This document shows, one piece after another, positions 18,380-27,276 of a stretch of DNA of 64,000 nt (the stretch's first letter is position 1; each line of letters begins with the position of its first letter). Made by a program: the position numbers and the translations under genes. The stretch lies in NCBI GenBank assembly GCA_944390495.1, contig CALXQE010000013.1, forward strand, positions 1 to 64,000. The letters run 5' to 3'. The stretch comes from an uncultured Clostridia bacterium. Its GTDB lineage: Bacteria; Bacillota; Clostridia; UBA1381. The notes beneath the pieces were generated by a model that did no database searches, was not told the DNA's origin, and saw only the letters and a program-made list of their open reading frames with translations.

Positions 18380-19993
18380 TTATATTAAATCATACAATTT
18401 ATATAAAATTACTGCTGCTTCACTACGTGTTATATCTCCGTCAAGATTTTCATTTTCAGAAATTATTCCTGCTGAAATTGCAAGACTTATATCTTCCTTT
18501 GCCCAATCAGGTACTGACAGGTTATCATTTATTCTATACTCCAAGTCACGTTCCTTTTCAAGAGTTCTTGAAACAAGTGAAACAAATTGTAATTTTGATA
18601 TAGTATCATCTCCGCGGAAAGTATTATCTTCAAACCCTTTTACTATTCCAAGCTCAGCACTTTTTGACGCTACTCCGCAATACCAATCATCACTTGACAC
18701 ATCATAAAATCCGCCGTTTCCCGCACTCTCTTCTTCAGCAGTCATTCTTAGAAGCAGAGCTGCAATTTCAGAACGTGTCATAGACTTATCAGGCGAAAAT
18801 TCTGTTTCGCTTATGCCCTTGATAATACCTGCTTTTGTAAGAGAGTTTATTGCTTTTTGCTCCTCTTCTGATTTATTAGAAATATCTGTAAACTCTTTTG
18901 TATTTAATACTGTTTTTTCTTCCTGCAGTTTTATATCATCTATTATTTTGGTTAATTCAAATTTTGGAGTATGTTTTTCTTCTCCTTCTGTCAAGTTAAA
19001 TTGAAATACTTCGCCGCTATTACTAAGAATCAGTGTATTGTGATTCAAAGAATCACTCCATTCTGTCATACAATTCACATTATCAAGTAATTTAAGTGGT
19101 AAATCTTTAAAATCTATACCTGTTGGATAACATGTATATCCTGTACTTTCTTTTTTGCTATCACCAACAATCCACAGACTATTATCTTGTTTTAATACAA
19201 GATTAAATCCCCAATGCGAATTTATACTCTTTGCATTTTCAACATATTCTATTGGAGTATATACAATTTCACTATCTTTTAAGCCAACCCCATTGCCATA
19301 ATTACTTCCCCAACGATACATTGTATTGTTTTTGTCAATAGCAAAACTTGAAGACTCTCCTGCAAATACTGATACAATGTTGTCCATTATTTTCACAGGT
19401 CTATTGCTGTACTTAACATGATTTCCACAGCCCAATTCTCCGTAACTGTTACTACCAAACGTCCATACGCTACCATCAGTTTTCAGTACTACGCTGTGAC
19501 TTGAGCCCGCTTCTGCTTTCTCTACATTATTCATAATTTTTACAGGTTCTTCATAAAAATATGGTTCGCAATATTCGTATTTAAAGTAATCATCTGTTCT
19601 TTTTATCTCTCCTTGCCCTAATTGACCATGCTCATTATATCCTAGTCCCCAGAGTGTATTGTCATTCTTCACTATAAGTGTATGTCCAGCTCCCACACTT
19701 ACATATTTTACATCATCCATTATTTTGATAGGCTCTGTCTCGTCTTCACAATGCCATAACGTATTATCACTTTTTATCACAAATTCTTTTGATACAAAAA
19801 TTGCATCTTCAAATACCTTTTTCAAATTTGATAATTCATTATTCTCATATTCAAATGACCATAATGAACCATCATTTTTTATTGAATAAAAAATACTATA
19901 TGCATTACTTATAGTCTTTGTTTCATTTGAAGCATATACTGTCCCGTAAATACAAAAAACAAAAAATATAAAGATAGTAACTATTTTTTTCAT
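18380..19993 (-). CDS. Secreted RCC1-repeat protein with three C-terminal SLH domains
   Basis: A 537-residue exported surface protein. A signal peptide (residues 1-21, ending VYAS) leads into RCC1-like beta-propeller repeats (about 25-345). These show the typical LWGLGYNEHGQLGQG, VWTFGSNSYGELGCG and MYRWGSNYG motifs alternating with VSVGAGHTLIVK-type strands. Three S-layer homology domains (about 370-537) end the protein, so it is held on the cell wall or S-layer by secondary cell-wall polymer. RCC1 folds bind protein partners or other ligands; the ligand here is unknown. The ATG is preceded by AGGGG. It lies 74 nt downstream of leuB, beyond a terminator. Confidence 0.85.
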   Translation of the reverse strand: MKKIVTIFIFFVFCIYGTVYASNETKTISNAYSIFYSIKNDGSLWSFEYENNELSNLKKVFEDAIFVSKEFVIKSDNTLWHCEDETEPIKIMDDVKYVSVGAGHTLIVKNDNTLWGLGYNEHGQLGQGEIKRTDDYFKYEYCEPYFYEEPVKIMNNVEKAEAGSSHSVVLKTDGSVWTFGSNSYGELGCGNHVKYSNRPVKIMDNIVSVFAGESSSFAIDKNNTMYRWGSNYGNGVGLKDSEIVYTPIEYVENAKSINSHWGFNLVLKQDNSLWIVGDSKKESTGYTCYPTGIDFKDLPLKLLDNVNCMTEWSDSLNHNTLILSNSGEVFQFNLTEGEEKHTPKFELTKIIDDIKLQEEKTVLNTKEFTDISNKSEEEQKAINSLTKAGIIKGISETEFSPDKSMTRSEIAALLLRMTAEEESAGNGGFYDVSSDDWYCGVASKSAELGIVKGFEDNTFRGDDTISKLQFVSLVSRTLEKERDLEYRINDNLSVPDWAKEDISLAISAGIISENENLDGDITRSEAAVILYKLYDLI

Positions 19994-20017
19994 ATTTATA
20001 ACCCCTATTTTTCAAAT

Positions 20018-20061
20018 AATAAATCCCCATACAGCTAACTTATGCTTTATAGGGATTTATT
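20018..20061 (-). terminator. Probable terminator of leuCDB
   Basis: A 10-bp perfect stem (AATAAATCCC, 20018-20027, with 20052-20061) encloses a 24-nt loop just past the leuB stop. T-rich DNA follows on the minus strand, but the loop is long. Confidence 0.45.
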
Positions 20062-20067
20062 CTAAAC

Positions 20068-21135
20068 TTAAATATTTTCGGCAATAAGCTCAGCCATTTT
20101 TTTACATCCAACCTTCGTCATACCATCTGACATAATATCGGCTGTTCTGTAGTTCATATCAAGAACCTTGTCTACTGCATTATTAATAGCTTTTGCTTCC
20201 TCTGATAGTCCAAATGACATTTCAAGCATCATTGCTGCTGACACAATAGTTGCAATTGGGTTAGCTATATCCTGTCCGGCAATATCAGGAGCACTTCCAT
20301 GTATAGGTTCATACATTCCGCATTTTGTAGCACCTAAAGATGCTGACGGAAGCATACCAATAGAACCTGCAATAGCACTTGACAAATCGGATAATATATC
20401 CCCAAATATATTTGATGTTACTATTACATCAAATTGAGCTGGATTAATCGCAAGCTGCATTGCAGCATTGTCAACATACATGTGGGTAAGTTCAACCTCT
20501 GGATACTGCTGTGAAAGTTCTGTCATTGTCTTTCTCCACAATCTTGAAGACTCCAATACATTTGCCTTATCAACTGAAACAACTCTCTTATTACGAAGCA
20601 TTGCTGTTTCAAATGCAATTTTACCAATTCTCTGAATTTCTTCAACAGAATATTTTTCTTCATCTGATGCCCATGAACCATCATCAGCTTTTTTTCTTTC
20701 ACCAAAATAAATACCGCCTGTAAGTTCACGAACAACCATCACATCAAGACCGTTTTCCAACTTTTCATCTTTTAAAGGTGATGCGTCTTTTAGCTGTGGT
20801 TTTAATATAGACGGACGCAAATTTGAATATAGTCCAAGTGCTTTTCTTATACCTAAAAGTCCTTTTTCCGGTCTTTTTTCAGACGGTACACTATCCCATT
20901 TAGGACCTCCAACGGCACCTAAAAGAACACTGTCTGATTTCTTACAAATCTCTACTGTTTCATCAGGAAGTGGCACACCGTATTTATCAATGGCACATCC
21001 ACCCATATATACTTCTGTATAATTAAATTTATGATTATATTTTTTTGAAACTGCATCAAGCACTGTAACGGCACCGTTGACAATTTCAGGACCAATTCCA
21101 TCACCCGGAATAAGTGTAATATTAAATTCTGACAT
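20068..21135 (-). CDS. leuB: 3-isopropylmalate dehydrogenase
   Basis: A 355-residue enzyme that oxidises and decarboxylates 3-isopropylmalate to 2-ketoisocaproate with NAD, the third leucine-specific step. Family motifs are [11 protein letters not shown] at the N-terminus, [13 protein letters not shown] with the substrate-binding Arg, [22 protein letters not shown] and [11 protein letters not shown] with metal-binding Asp residues. Length is standard. It is the last gene of leuC-leuD-leuB and starts 4 nt after leuD. leuA is not in the window. Confidence 0.96.
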   Translation of the reverse strand: MSEFNITLIPGDGIGPEIVNGAVTVLDAVSKKYNHKFNYTEVYMGGCAIDKYGVPLPDETVEICKKSDSVLLGAVGGPKWDSVPSEKRPEKGLLGIRKALGLYSNLRPSILKPQLKDASPLKDEKLENGLDVMVVRELTGGIYFGERKKADDGSWASDEEKYSVEEIQRIGKIAFETAMLRNKRVVSVDKANVLESSRLWRKTMTELSQQYPEVELTHMYVDNAAMQLAINPAQFDVIVTSNIFGDILSDLSSAIAGSIGMLPSASLGATKCGMYEPIHGSAPDIAGQDIANPIATIVSAAMMLEMSFGLSEEAKAINNAVDKVLDMNYRTADIMSDGMTKVGCKKMAELIAENI

Positions 21136-21139
21136 ATTA

Positions 21140-21628
21140 TTACATTCCCTTCTTTATATATTCTACCAATCCGCCGGCATTTATTATTCCCTGCATAAAT
21201 TCCGGAAATGCCACTGCCTGATATGTTTTATTTTTTGTTTTATTTGTAATAACACCTGTGTCAAAGTCAACACTAACTTCATCGCCCTCATCAATATCCT
21301 CGCTGGCTTCTGCACATTCAAGGATAGGTAATCCGATATTAATAGAATTTCTATAAAAAATTCTTGCAAAATCCTTAGCTATTACGCAAGAAATACCGCT
21401 TGCTTTTATTGCAATCGGTGCATGTTCTCTTGATGAACCACAACCAAAGTTTGCACCACCAACCATAATATCGCCTGCTTGAACTTTATTAACAAACTCT
21501 TTGTCTATATCTTCCATACAATGTTTTGCAAGTTCCTCCGGAAGCCATGTATTTAAGTATCTTGCCGGAATAATTACATCTGTATCAATATTATCTCCGT
21601 ACTTTATAACTTTTCCTTCTGCCTTCAT
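21140..21628 (-). CDS. leuD: 3-isopropylmalate dehydratase small subunit
   Basis: A 162-residue swivel-domain subunit of isopropylmalate isomerase. It shows the [16 protein letters not shown] start, the [15 protein letters not shown] active-site loop (binding substrate carboxylates) and the [13 protein letters not shown] segment. The short length is typical of the stand-alone LeuD found in clostridia and archaea. The ATG lies just after leuC with a 1-nt gap, so the two subunits are translated together. Confidence 0.95.
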   Translation of the reverse strand: MKAEGKVIKYGDNIDTDVIIPARYLNTWLPEELAKHCMEDIDKEFVNKVQAGDIMVGGANFGCGSSREHAPIAIKASGISCVIAKDFARIFYRNSINIGLPILECAEASEDIDEGDEVSVDFDTGVITNKTKNKTYQAVAFPEFMQGIINAGGLVEYIKKGM

Positions 21629-21629
21629 A

Positions 21630-22892
21630 TTACATTACCTCCTCAGGTGCAGTTATTTTTCCTGTTATTGCACTTGCAGCAGCAACTTCAGGGCTTGCAA
21701 GATAAACTTCACTATCGACGTGTCCCATACGTCCGATAAAGTTTCTGTTAGTTGTTGAAACGCACTTTTCACCCTCTGCTAAAATACCCATATGTCCACC
21801 AAGACACGGACCGCATGTAGGTGCAGAAATAACACATCCTGCTTCGACAAGTGTTGAAAGTGTACCGTCTTTTAAAGCCTCCAGATAAATTTTCTGCGTA
21901 GCCGGGAAAACGATAGCTCTTATTCCCTTTTTAACGTGTTTACCCTTTAAAATTTCCGCAGCACTACGTAAATCAGAAATACGTCCGTTTGTACATGAAC
22001 CTATAACAATCTGGTCAATTTCAACATCTCCCCAATTTTCAGGAGTTCTTGCATTTTCAGGTAAGTGCGGAAATGCAACGGTATGAGGTACTTTTGACAA
22101 ATCGATATCTATTACCTGTACATATTCAGCATCGTCATCAGCCTTAAATACCTTGTATTCTCTGTCTGAATGTTCTTTCATATATTCTTCTGTTAGTTCA
22201 TCTACTTCAAAAATACCGTTCTTTGCTCCGGCTTCAATCGCCATATTTGCAATTGTAAATCTATCGTCCATAGTAAGGGTGTGCATACCTTCGCCGGTAA
22301 ATTCCATTGATTTATATAACGCACCGTCAACACCTATCATACCTATAATATGTAAAATTAAATCTTTACCGCTCACATACTTGTTAAGCTTACCTGTAAG
22401 ATTAAACTTTATTGCTTCAGGTACCTTGAACCAAGCTTTACCTGTTGCCATGCCGGCTGCCATATCAGTTGAACCAACACCTGTTGAAAATGCACCAAGT
22501 GCACCGTATGTACATGTATGTGAATCTGCACCAATTACCACGTCACCTGCTACTACAAGTCCCTTTTCCGGTAAAAGTGCATGCTCAATTCCAACTTCAC
22601 CGACTTCAAAGTAATTGACAATATCCTGTTCCTTTGCAAAAGTTCTTACTTTTAATGCCTGCTGAGCTGACTTTATGTCCTTATTCGGTGTAAAATGATC
22701 CGGAACAAGTGCTATTTTAGCTTTATCAAATACATTTCCTTGTCCTATTTTATCAAGTTCTCCTATTGCAACGGGAGTTGTTATATCATTGCCAAGAACA
22801 AGATTTAAGTCTGCCATTATAAGTTCTCCGGCTTTGACACTGTCTTTTCCTGCTGCATTGGCAAGAATTTTTTGAGTCATGGTCATTCCCAT
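21630..22892 (-). CDS. leuC: 3-isopropylmalate dehydratase large subunit
   Basis: A 420-residue aconitase-family enzyme with a 4Fe-4S cluster that, with LeuD, isomerises 2- to 3-isopropylmalate. Cluster cysteines appear in [11 protein letters not shown] and [10 protein letters not shown], and [13 protein letters not shown] contributes the third. The frame is open to 22961, but the family begins [11 protein letters not shown], which matches the ATG at 22892 (AAAGGA lies 12 nt upstream; a TTG 6 nt upstream is an alternative). It is the first gene of leuCDB, transcribed away from the LysR gene at 23008. Confidence 0.94.
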   Translation of the reverse strand: MGMTMTQKILANAAGKDSVKAGELIMADLNLVLGNDITTPVAIGELDKIGQGNVFDKAKIALVPDHFTPNKDIKSAQQALKVRTFAKEQDIVNYFEVGEVGIEHALLPEKGLVVAGDVVIGADSHTCTYGALGAFSTGVGSTDMAAGMATGKAWFKVPEAIKFNLTGKLNKYVSGKDLILHIIGMIGVDGALYKSMEFTGEGMHTLTMDDRFTIANMAIEAGAKNGIFEVDELTEEYMKEHSDREYKVFKADDDAEYVQVIDIDLSKVPHTVAFPHLPENARTPENWGDVEIDQIVIGSCTNGRISDLRSAAEILKGKHVKKGIRAIVFPATQKIYLEALKDGTLSTLVEAGCVISAPTCGPCLGGHMGILAEGEKCVSTTNRNFIGRMGHVDSEVYLASPEVAAASAITGKITAPEEVM

Positions 22893-22927
22893 AATCAAAA
22901 ACCGTCCTTTCATATAAAATTCTTTTG

Positions 22928-22962
22928 TTTGCATTATATCACAAATTATGGTATAATGCAAA
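22928..22962. promoter_or_regulatory. Mirror-symmetric overlapping divergent promoters, leuCDB and lysR
   Basis: An 11-bp perfect inverted repeat (TTTGCATTATA, 22928-22938, with 22952-22962) contains a complete promoter on each strand. Plus strand: TTGCAT 22929-22934, 17 bp, TATAAT 22952-22957. Minus strand: TTGCAT 22956-22961, 17 bp, TATAAT 22933-22938. Each -35 overlaps the other -10, so RNA polymerase cannot occupy both. CAAATTATGGT inside the spacer is repeated at 22991-23001 and may be a LysR contact. Confidence 0.65.
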
Positions 22963-23007
22963 TATATATTATTTATATTTTATATAAATTCAAATTATGG
23001 TGATTGT

Positions 23008-23880
23008 ATGAATACATTTGAAAATCTAAACAGATACAAGATATTTATTTGTACTGCCGAAACAGGAAGTATCTCCCGTGCTGCTCAAAAACTTTATATA
23101 TCCCAGCCCGCAGTCAGCAGTGCAATAAAAAAACTTGAGGAAAACCTATCTACCACCCTGTTTTTGAGAAAACCTCGAGGAGTAATACTAACAGAAGACG
23201 GCAAAATATTATACGACAGCGTAAAACAAGCATTTGATATACTTTCCTCAACAGAAATTAATTTGAGCCACTCTCATACTAACAGTAAACTACGCATTGC
23301 TGCAAGTAACGTATTGTGTAAATATATGCTTATGCCATATTTAAAAAAATTTACCGAGAAATATCCTGATACAGATGTATCTATTACTTGTACTTCATCT
23401 TTAAATGCACAAAAACTTCTTGAAGAATGTAAAACAGATGTTGCACTTATGGCAAAACCAAATAATATGTTCGGCTTGTCGTATCACCCTCTTGGTTTGA
23501 TAGAAGATATTTTTGTATGTACTCCATCTTATCTTTCAAAACTTAACTGCAAAACACATGATATTTTTAGAAATGGTAATATTATGCTTTTAAATAAAGA
23601 AAATGTATCACGAGTACATGTTGACACTTATTATTTAGAAAACAAAATTAATCCCGAACATATATTGGAAGTAAATGATATGGATATGCTTATTGAATTT
23701 GCAAAGATAGGTATAGGAATATCGTGTGTTGTTAAACAATTTGTAGAAAAGGAACTAATGGACGGTACTCTTATCGAAATAAAACTTCCCACACCAATAC
23801 CGCCTCGTGAAACGGGTTTTCTTTATAATTCAGGCATCGTACCCATAAATGATAATATTACAAAGCTCATCAGTCTATAA
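23008..23880 (+). CDS. LysR-family transcriptional regulator, probable leuCDB activator
   Basis: A 290-residue LTTR. The N-terminal winged helix-turn-helix (about residues 5-65) shows SISRAAQKLYISQPAVSSAIKKLEE and TEDGK. The rest is a two-lobed periplasmic-binding-like effector domain (about 88-290). The start ATG follows GGTGAT. It is divergent from leuCDB with overlapping promoters, the classical arrangement in which an LTTR controls its neighbour and itself. A leucine-pathway intermediate such as 2-isopropylmalate could be the effector, by analogy with known leu-linked LysR proteins. This is inference. Confidence 0.85.
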   Translation: MNTFENLNRYKIFICTAETGSISRAAQKLYISQPAVSSAIKKLEENLSTTLFLRKPRGVILTEDGKILYDSVKQAFDILSSTEINLSHSHTNSKLRIAASNVLCKYMLMPYLKKFTEKYPDTDVSITCTSSLNAQKLLEECKTDVALMAKPNNMFGLSYHPLGLIEDIFVCTPSYLSKLNCKTHDIFRNGNIMLLNKENVSRVHVDTYYLENKINPEHILEVNDMDMLIEFAKIGIGISCVVKQFVEKELMDGTLIEIKLPTPIPPRETGFLYNSGIVPINDNITKLISL

Positions 23881-23900
23881 TTTGACCGATGAGCTTTTTT
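23862..23900. terminator. Bidirectional terminator between lysR and pcrA
   Basis: A 10-bp stem (AAAGCTCATC, 23862-23871, with 23888-23897) with a 16-nt loop overlaps the lysR stop. Six consecutive T end at 23900 on the plus strand, abutting the convergent pcrA stop. Confidence 0.7.
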
Positions 23901-26105
23901 CTAATTTACTTTTTTAACTTTTGCAAATGCCGCCATAAGACGCTTAAAACCTGTATCCTTAAAATCTATTTCCAAAATACAGTCATTCCCGCATGGTGTA
24001 GCTTTTATAATTGTGCCCTGTCCAAATTTTGCGTGTTCTACAACATCACCTACATTAAATTTAGAAGAAAATACCTTTTCACTCTGTTTTACCGGTGGTA
24101 TATATCTTTCCTTCTTTGGTGCACTATTTCTGTATATACCAAGATTTTGCATCGTTTGTGCGAATCTTGGACGTACAGTTGTCTTTTCTTCTATATATTC
24201 CTTTGGTATTTCCTTGTAAAATCTTGAAGGCTGAGACGGCATTGTTTTACCATGTATTGTACGGCTTATAGCTTTTGTGATATACAATGTTTCTTTTGCA
24301 CGAGTAATAGCAACGTAACAAAGTCTGCGTTCTTCCTCTATTTCCTCTTCATCTTCCATAGCACGCATGCCTGGGAAAAGTCCTTCTTCAAGTCCTGACA
24401 GAAAAACCGTCGGAAATTCCAAACCTTTCGCACTATGAATTGTCATTAGTACTACACTATCCTGCTGTTCGTCATAATTATCCACATCTGATACAAGTGT
24501 TATACTTTCTAAAAACTCACCTAATGTATTACCTGTTTCCTCATTTTTTTCAAACTCTGCAATAACAGATTGGAACTCATCAAGATTTTCTATTCTTGTT
24601 TTACTCTCCGTTGTATTTTCCAACGTAAGCATTGGCATATAACCGCTGTCATTTAAAATCCTTGTAGTAAGTTCACTTATTGAAATAGTATCTGTAATTT
24701 TTCTAAATGAATTTATAAGTTCTGAAAAATCCAATAGTTTCTTTATCGCAGTCTTAAATTCAGGGAAATTGTCTGCATGTGATACAATATCAAATAAACT
24801 TGTTTCATTCTTTTCTGCTATTTCCCTTGCCCTGTCAAGTGTTGCATTACCAATTTTACGTTTTGGTTCATTAATTATTCTTGCTAAACTTACGTCATCA
24901 TCAGGATTATACACTACTCTCAAATATGCAATTATATCTTTTATTTCCTTTCTGTCATAGAACCTAAGTCCTGACAGTACCTTGTACGGTATTGATTCAC
25001 GCATAAGCATTTCTTCTATTACACGTGATTGAGCATTTGTACGATACAAAACAGCAAAATCAGAAAATACACCTTTTTTATCAAAGTTTTCTTTTATTGT
25101 CCTTGCAATAAATCTTGCTTCATCGTACTCATTTTCACCTGTATATACAAATACCTTTTCGCCTTTATCATTAGATGTCCACAGCTCTTTTCCCATTCTT
25201 CCGCCGTTATTTTCTATAACGCTGTTTGCGGCATTTAGTATATTTTGTGTCGAACGATAATTTTGATCAAGTGTTACTCTCTTGACGTTTTCAAAATCCT
25301 GTTCAAAACCCAAAATATTTTGAATATTTGCACCTCTAAATTTATATATACTTTGGTCATCATCACCAACCGCACAAACATTTTGATACTTCCTTGCTAA
25401 TAAATTAATCAGCATATATTGGGAATTATTTGTATCCTGATACTCGTCCACCAATATGTAACGAAATTTTTCTTGATATTTATTTAATACATCAGGATTT
25501 TCTGTAAGAATTCTTACTGTATTCATAATAATATCATCAAAATCTAACGCATTATTTTTACGAAGTTTTCCCTGATATCTATAATATATCTTTGAAATTA
25601 TACTCATTCTATAATCCTTTTGATAGGCATTTTCAAATGTTGCAGGTTCCATTAAATCATTTTTTGCATTACTTATTATAGAAAGTACATTTCTTACAGG
25701 AAAACTTTTTTCATCAATATTAAGTTCCCTTAGACACTCTTTCATAAGAGTTCTTGTATCAGCCGTATCATAAATAATAAAATCACGTCTGTAACCTAAA
25801 AGGTCGATACAGCTTCTTAATATTTTAACGCATATAGAATGAAATGTTCCTACCCACATTCCCTCAGCATTATCACCTAACAGTTTTTCAATTCTGTCTT
25901 TCATCTCGTTAGCTGCTTTATTCGTAAAAGTAAATGCCAAAATATTCCATGGCTTAATATGTTTTTCTTTTATCATATATGCAATTCTATTAACCAAAAC
26001 AGTTGTTTTTCCGCTTCCGGCACCTGCAATTACAAGTACAGGTCCTTCTGTTGATAAAACCGCCTCTCGCTGTTTATTATTCAAATTATCAAGTAAATTA
26101 CTCAT
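23901..26105 (-). CDS. pcrA: ATP-dependent DNA helicase PcrA/UvrD
   Basis: A 734-residue superfamily 1A 3'-5' helicase that acts in repair, replication of rolling-circle elements and removal of RecA or RNA polymerase. Motifs in order: GAGSGKTT (I), TFTNKAANEM (Ia), DEYQDTN (II), GDDDQSIYKFRGA (III), QNYRST (IV), MTIHSAKGLEF (V) and CYVAITRAK (VI), with a C-terminal Tudor-like VGDVVEHAKFGQGTI segment. The start is set at the ATG at 26105, because AGGAG lies 8 nt upstream. The open frame runs to 26132. It is a single gene with its own promoter. Confidence 0.95.
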   Translation of the reverse strand: MSNLLDNLNNKQREAVLSTEGPVLVIAGAGSGKTTVLVNRIAYMIKEKHIKPWNILAFTFTNKAANEMKDRIEKLLGDNAEGMWVGTFHSICVKILRSCIDLLGYRRDFIIYDTADTRTLMKECLRELNIDEKSFPVRNVLSIISNAKNDLMEPATFENAYQKDYRMSIISKIYYRYQGKLRKNNALDFDDIIMNTVRILTENPDVLNKYQEKFRYILVDEYQDTNNSQYMLINLLARKYQNVCAVGDDDQSIYKFRGANIQNILGFEQDFENVKRVTLDQNYRSTQNILNAANSVIENNGGRMGKELWTSNDKGEKVFVYTGENEYDEARFIARTIKENFDKKGVFSDFAVLYRTNAQSRVIEEMLMRESIPYKVLSGLRFYDRKEIKDIIAYLRVVYNPDDDVSLARIINEPKRKIGNATLDRAREIAEKNETSLFDIVSHADNFPEFKTAIKKLLDFSELINSFRKITDTISISELTTRILNDSGYMPMLTLENTTESKTRIENLDEFQSVIAEFEKNEETGNTLGEFLESITLVSDVDNYDEQQDSVVLMTIHSAKGLEFPTVFLSGLEEGLFPGMRAMEDEEEIEEERRLCYVAITRAKETLYITKAISRTIHGKTMPSQPSRFYKEIPKEYIEEKTTVRPRFAQTMQNLGIYRNSAPKKERYIPPVKQSEKVFSSKFNVGDVVEHAKFGQGTIIKATPCGNDCILEIDFKDTGFKRLMAAFAKVKKVN

Positions 26106-26137
26106 AGTTTTTGCTCCTAAAAATAAAATCAAAAATA

Positions 26138-26166
26138 ATTATACCATAGTTTTAAAGAAATTTAAA
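26138..26166 (-). promoter_or_regulatory. Probable pcrA promoter
   Basis: On the minus strand, TTTAAA (26161-26166), 17-bp spacer, TATAAT (26138-26143). The -10 is perfect and the -35 weak. It ends about 30 bp upstream of the start codon. Confidence 0.4.
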
Positions 26167-26244
26167 GCCATTTCTTCAATAAGTTTTACAGTATATCAAC
26201 AAGTCTTTCGGGCAAATTTAATTATATGAAAGGCGGTGATAAAA

Positions 26245-27234
26245 TTGCAGCAAAAACTAAAAAAAATTTTTTTGTTAGTTACTATAAGTTTTTGCATTTT
26301 TTACGATGTATATGCAGCAGAAGTAAAAGTTGTTCCTGTGGGTAAAACAGCAGGTATAAGAATTTATACAGACGGCTTGCTTGTTATAGGAACTTCCGAA
26401 ATTTCAGGAGAAAATATTGCTGAAAAGTATGGTATTGAAATAAACGATAGGATAAAAAAAATCAACGGAGAAACGGCAGAAAGTTCTCAACAGCTTTCAA
26501 GGATTTTAAATGAAAATCCACAAGGCATATTACTTTCCATCGCAAGAAACAATGAAACTTACGAAACAACAGTAGTACCCAAACAAGGTGATGATGGTAT
26601 TTATAGATTAGGATTATGGGTACGTGACAGCACAGCAGGAATAGGTACTGTCACATACTATAATCCTGCTTCAAATACTTTCGCAGCTCTTGGGCATGCA
26701 ATAAACGATGTTGATACAGGTAATATTTTAACCGTTAAATCGGGAGATATTCTCACATGTGACATTATATCTGTTACAAAAAGTACAAGAGGTAATCCGG
26801 GAGCATTAAATGGCAGTGTTGACGGCAACGACTTAGGAGATGTGACATTAAATACACAAACAGGTATTTTCGGTACTGTAAGCAACAGTGAATTTTTTAA
26901 CTGCTTTGAAGCAATCCCTGTTGCTGCTAAATCTCAAATTCACGAAGGTGAGGCAGTAATAATTTCAGATGCTTTTGACAATGGACAAACTGAATATTCT
27001 GTAAATATTAAAAAAATCACAAATGAAAAAGATAAAGAACTTGTAATTGAAGTTACCGACCAAAGACTTATTGATATTACCGGCGGTATTGTTCAAGGTA
27101 TGAGCGGATCGCCGATAATTCAAGACGGCAGACTTGTAGGAGCTGTAACACATGTATTTGTGAACAGTCCTTTAAACGGGTACGGAACACTTGCAGAAAA
27201 TATGATTGATGTTTCTCAAAATATAAATGGTTAA
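26245..27234 (+). CDS. spoIVB: SpoIVB-family serine peptidase (S55) with PDZ domain
   Basis: A 329-residue protein with an N-terminal membrane/signal segment (residues 8-25), a PDZ domain (about 35-105) and an S55 peptidase domain. Catalytic motifs are ALGHAI (His) and GMSGSPII (Ser), followed by the family-typical AVTHVFVNSPLNGYG. In Bacillus, SpoIVB is the forespore signal that starts pro-sigma-K processing. It is shorter than the Bacillus protein, mostly at the N-terminus. The start is TTG at 26245 behind a near-perfect AGGCGGTGAT; the GTG at 26236 lies inside that box. It is not next to spo0A or recN as in Bacillus. Confidence 0.88.
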   Translation: MQQKLKKIFLLVTISFCIFYDVYAAEVKVVPVGKTAGIRIYTDGLLVIGTSEISGENIAEKYGIEINDRIKKINGETAESSQQLSRILNENPQGILLSIARNNETYETTVVPKQGDDGIYRLGLWVRDSTAGIGTVTYYNPASNTFAALGHAINDVDTGNILTVKSGDILTCDIISVTKSTRGNPGALNGSVDGNDLGDVTLNTQTGIFGTVSNSEFFNCFEAIPVAAKSQIHEGEAVIISDAFDNGQTEYSVNIKKITNEKDKELVIEVTDQRLIDITGGIVQGMSGSPIIQDGRLVGAVTHVFVNSPLNGYGTLAENMIDVSQNING

Positions 27235-27238
27235 ATAC

Positions 27239-27269
27239 AAAACGACTGCTCATAAAGCAGTCGTTTTTT
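27239..27269 (+). terminator. Bidirectional terminator between spoIVB and the M18 gene
   Basis: A perfect 12-bp stem (AAAACGACTGCT, 27239-27250, with 27256-27267), a 5-nt loop and a T tract immediately follow spoIVB. A-rich sequence on the other side lets it also serve the convergent aminopeptidase gene. Confidence 0.85.
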
Positions 27270-27276
27270 CGTAAAT

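Noticed and set aside
22893-22961. T-box or leucine leader peptide upstream of leuC
   Set aside because: The leader is only about 34 nt, too short for a T-box, and has no run of Leu codons.
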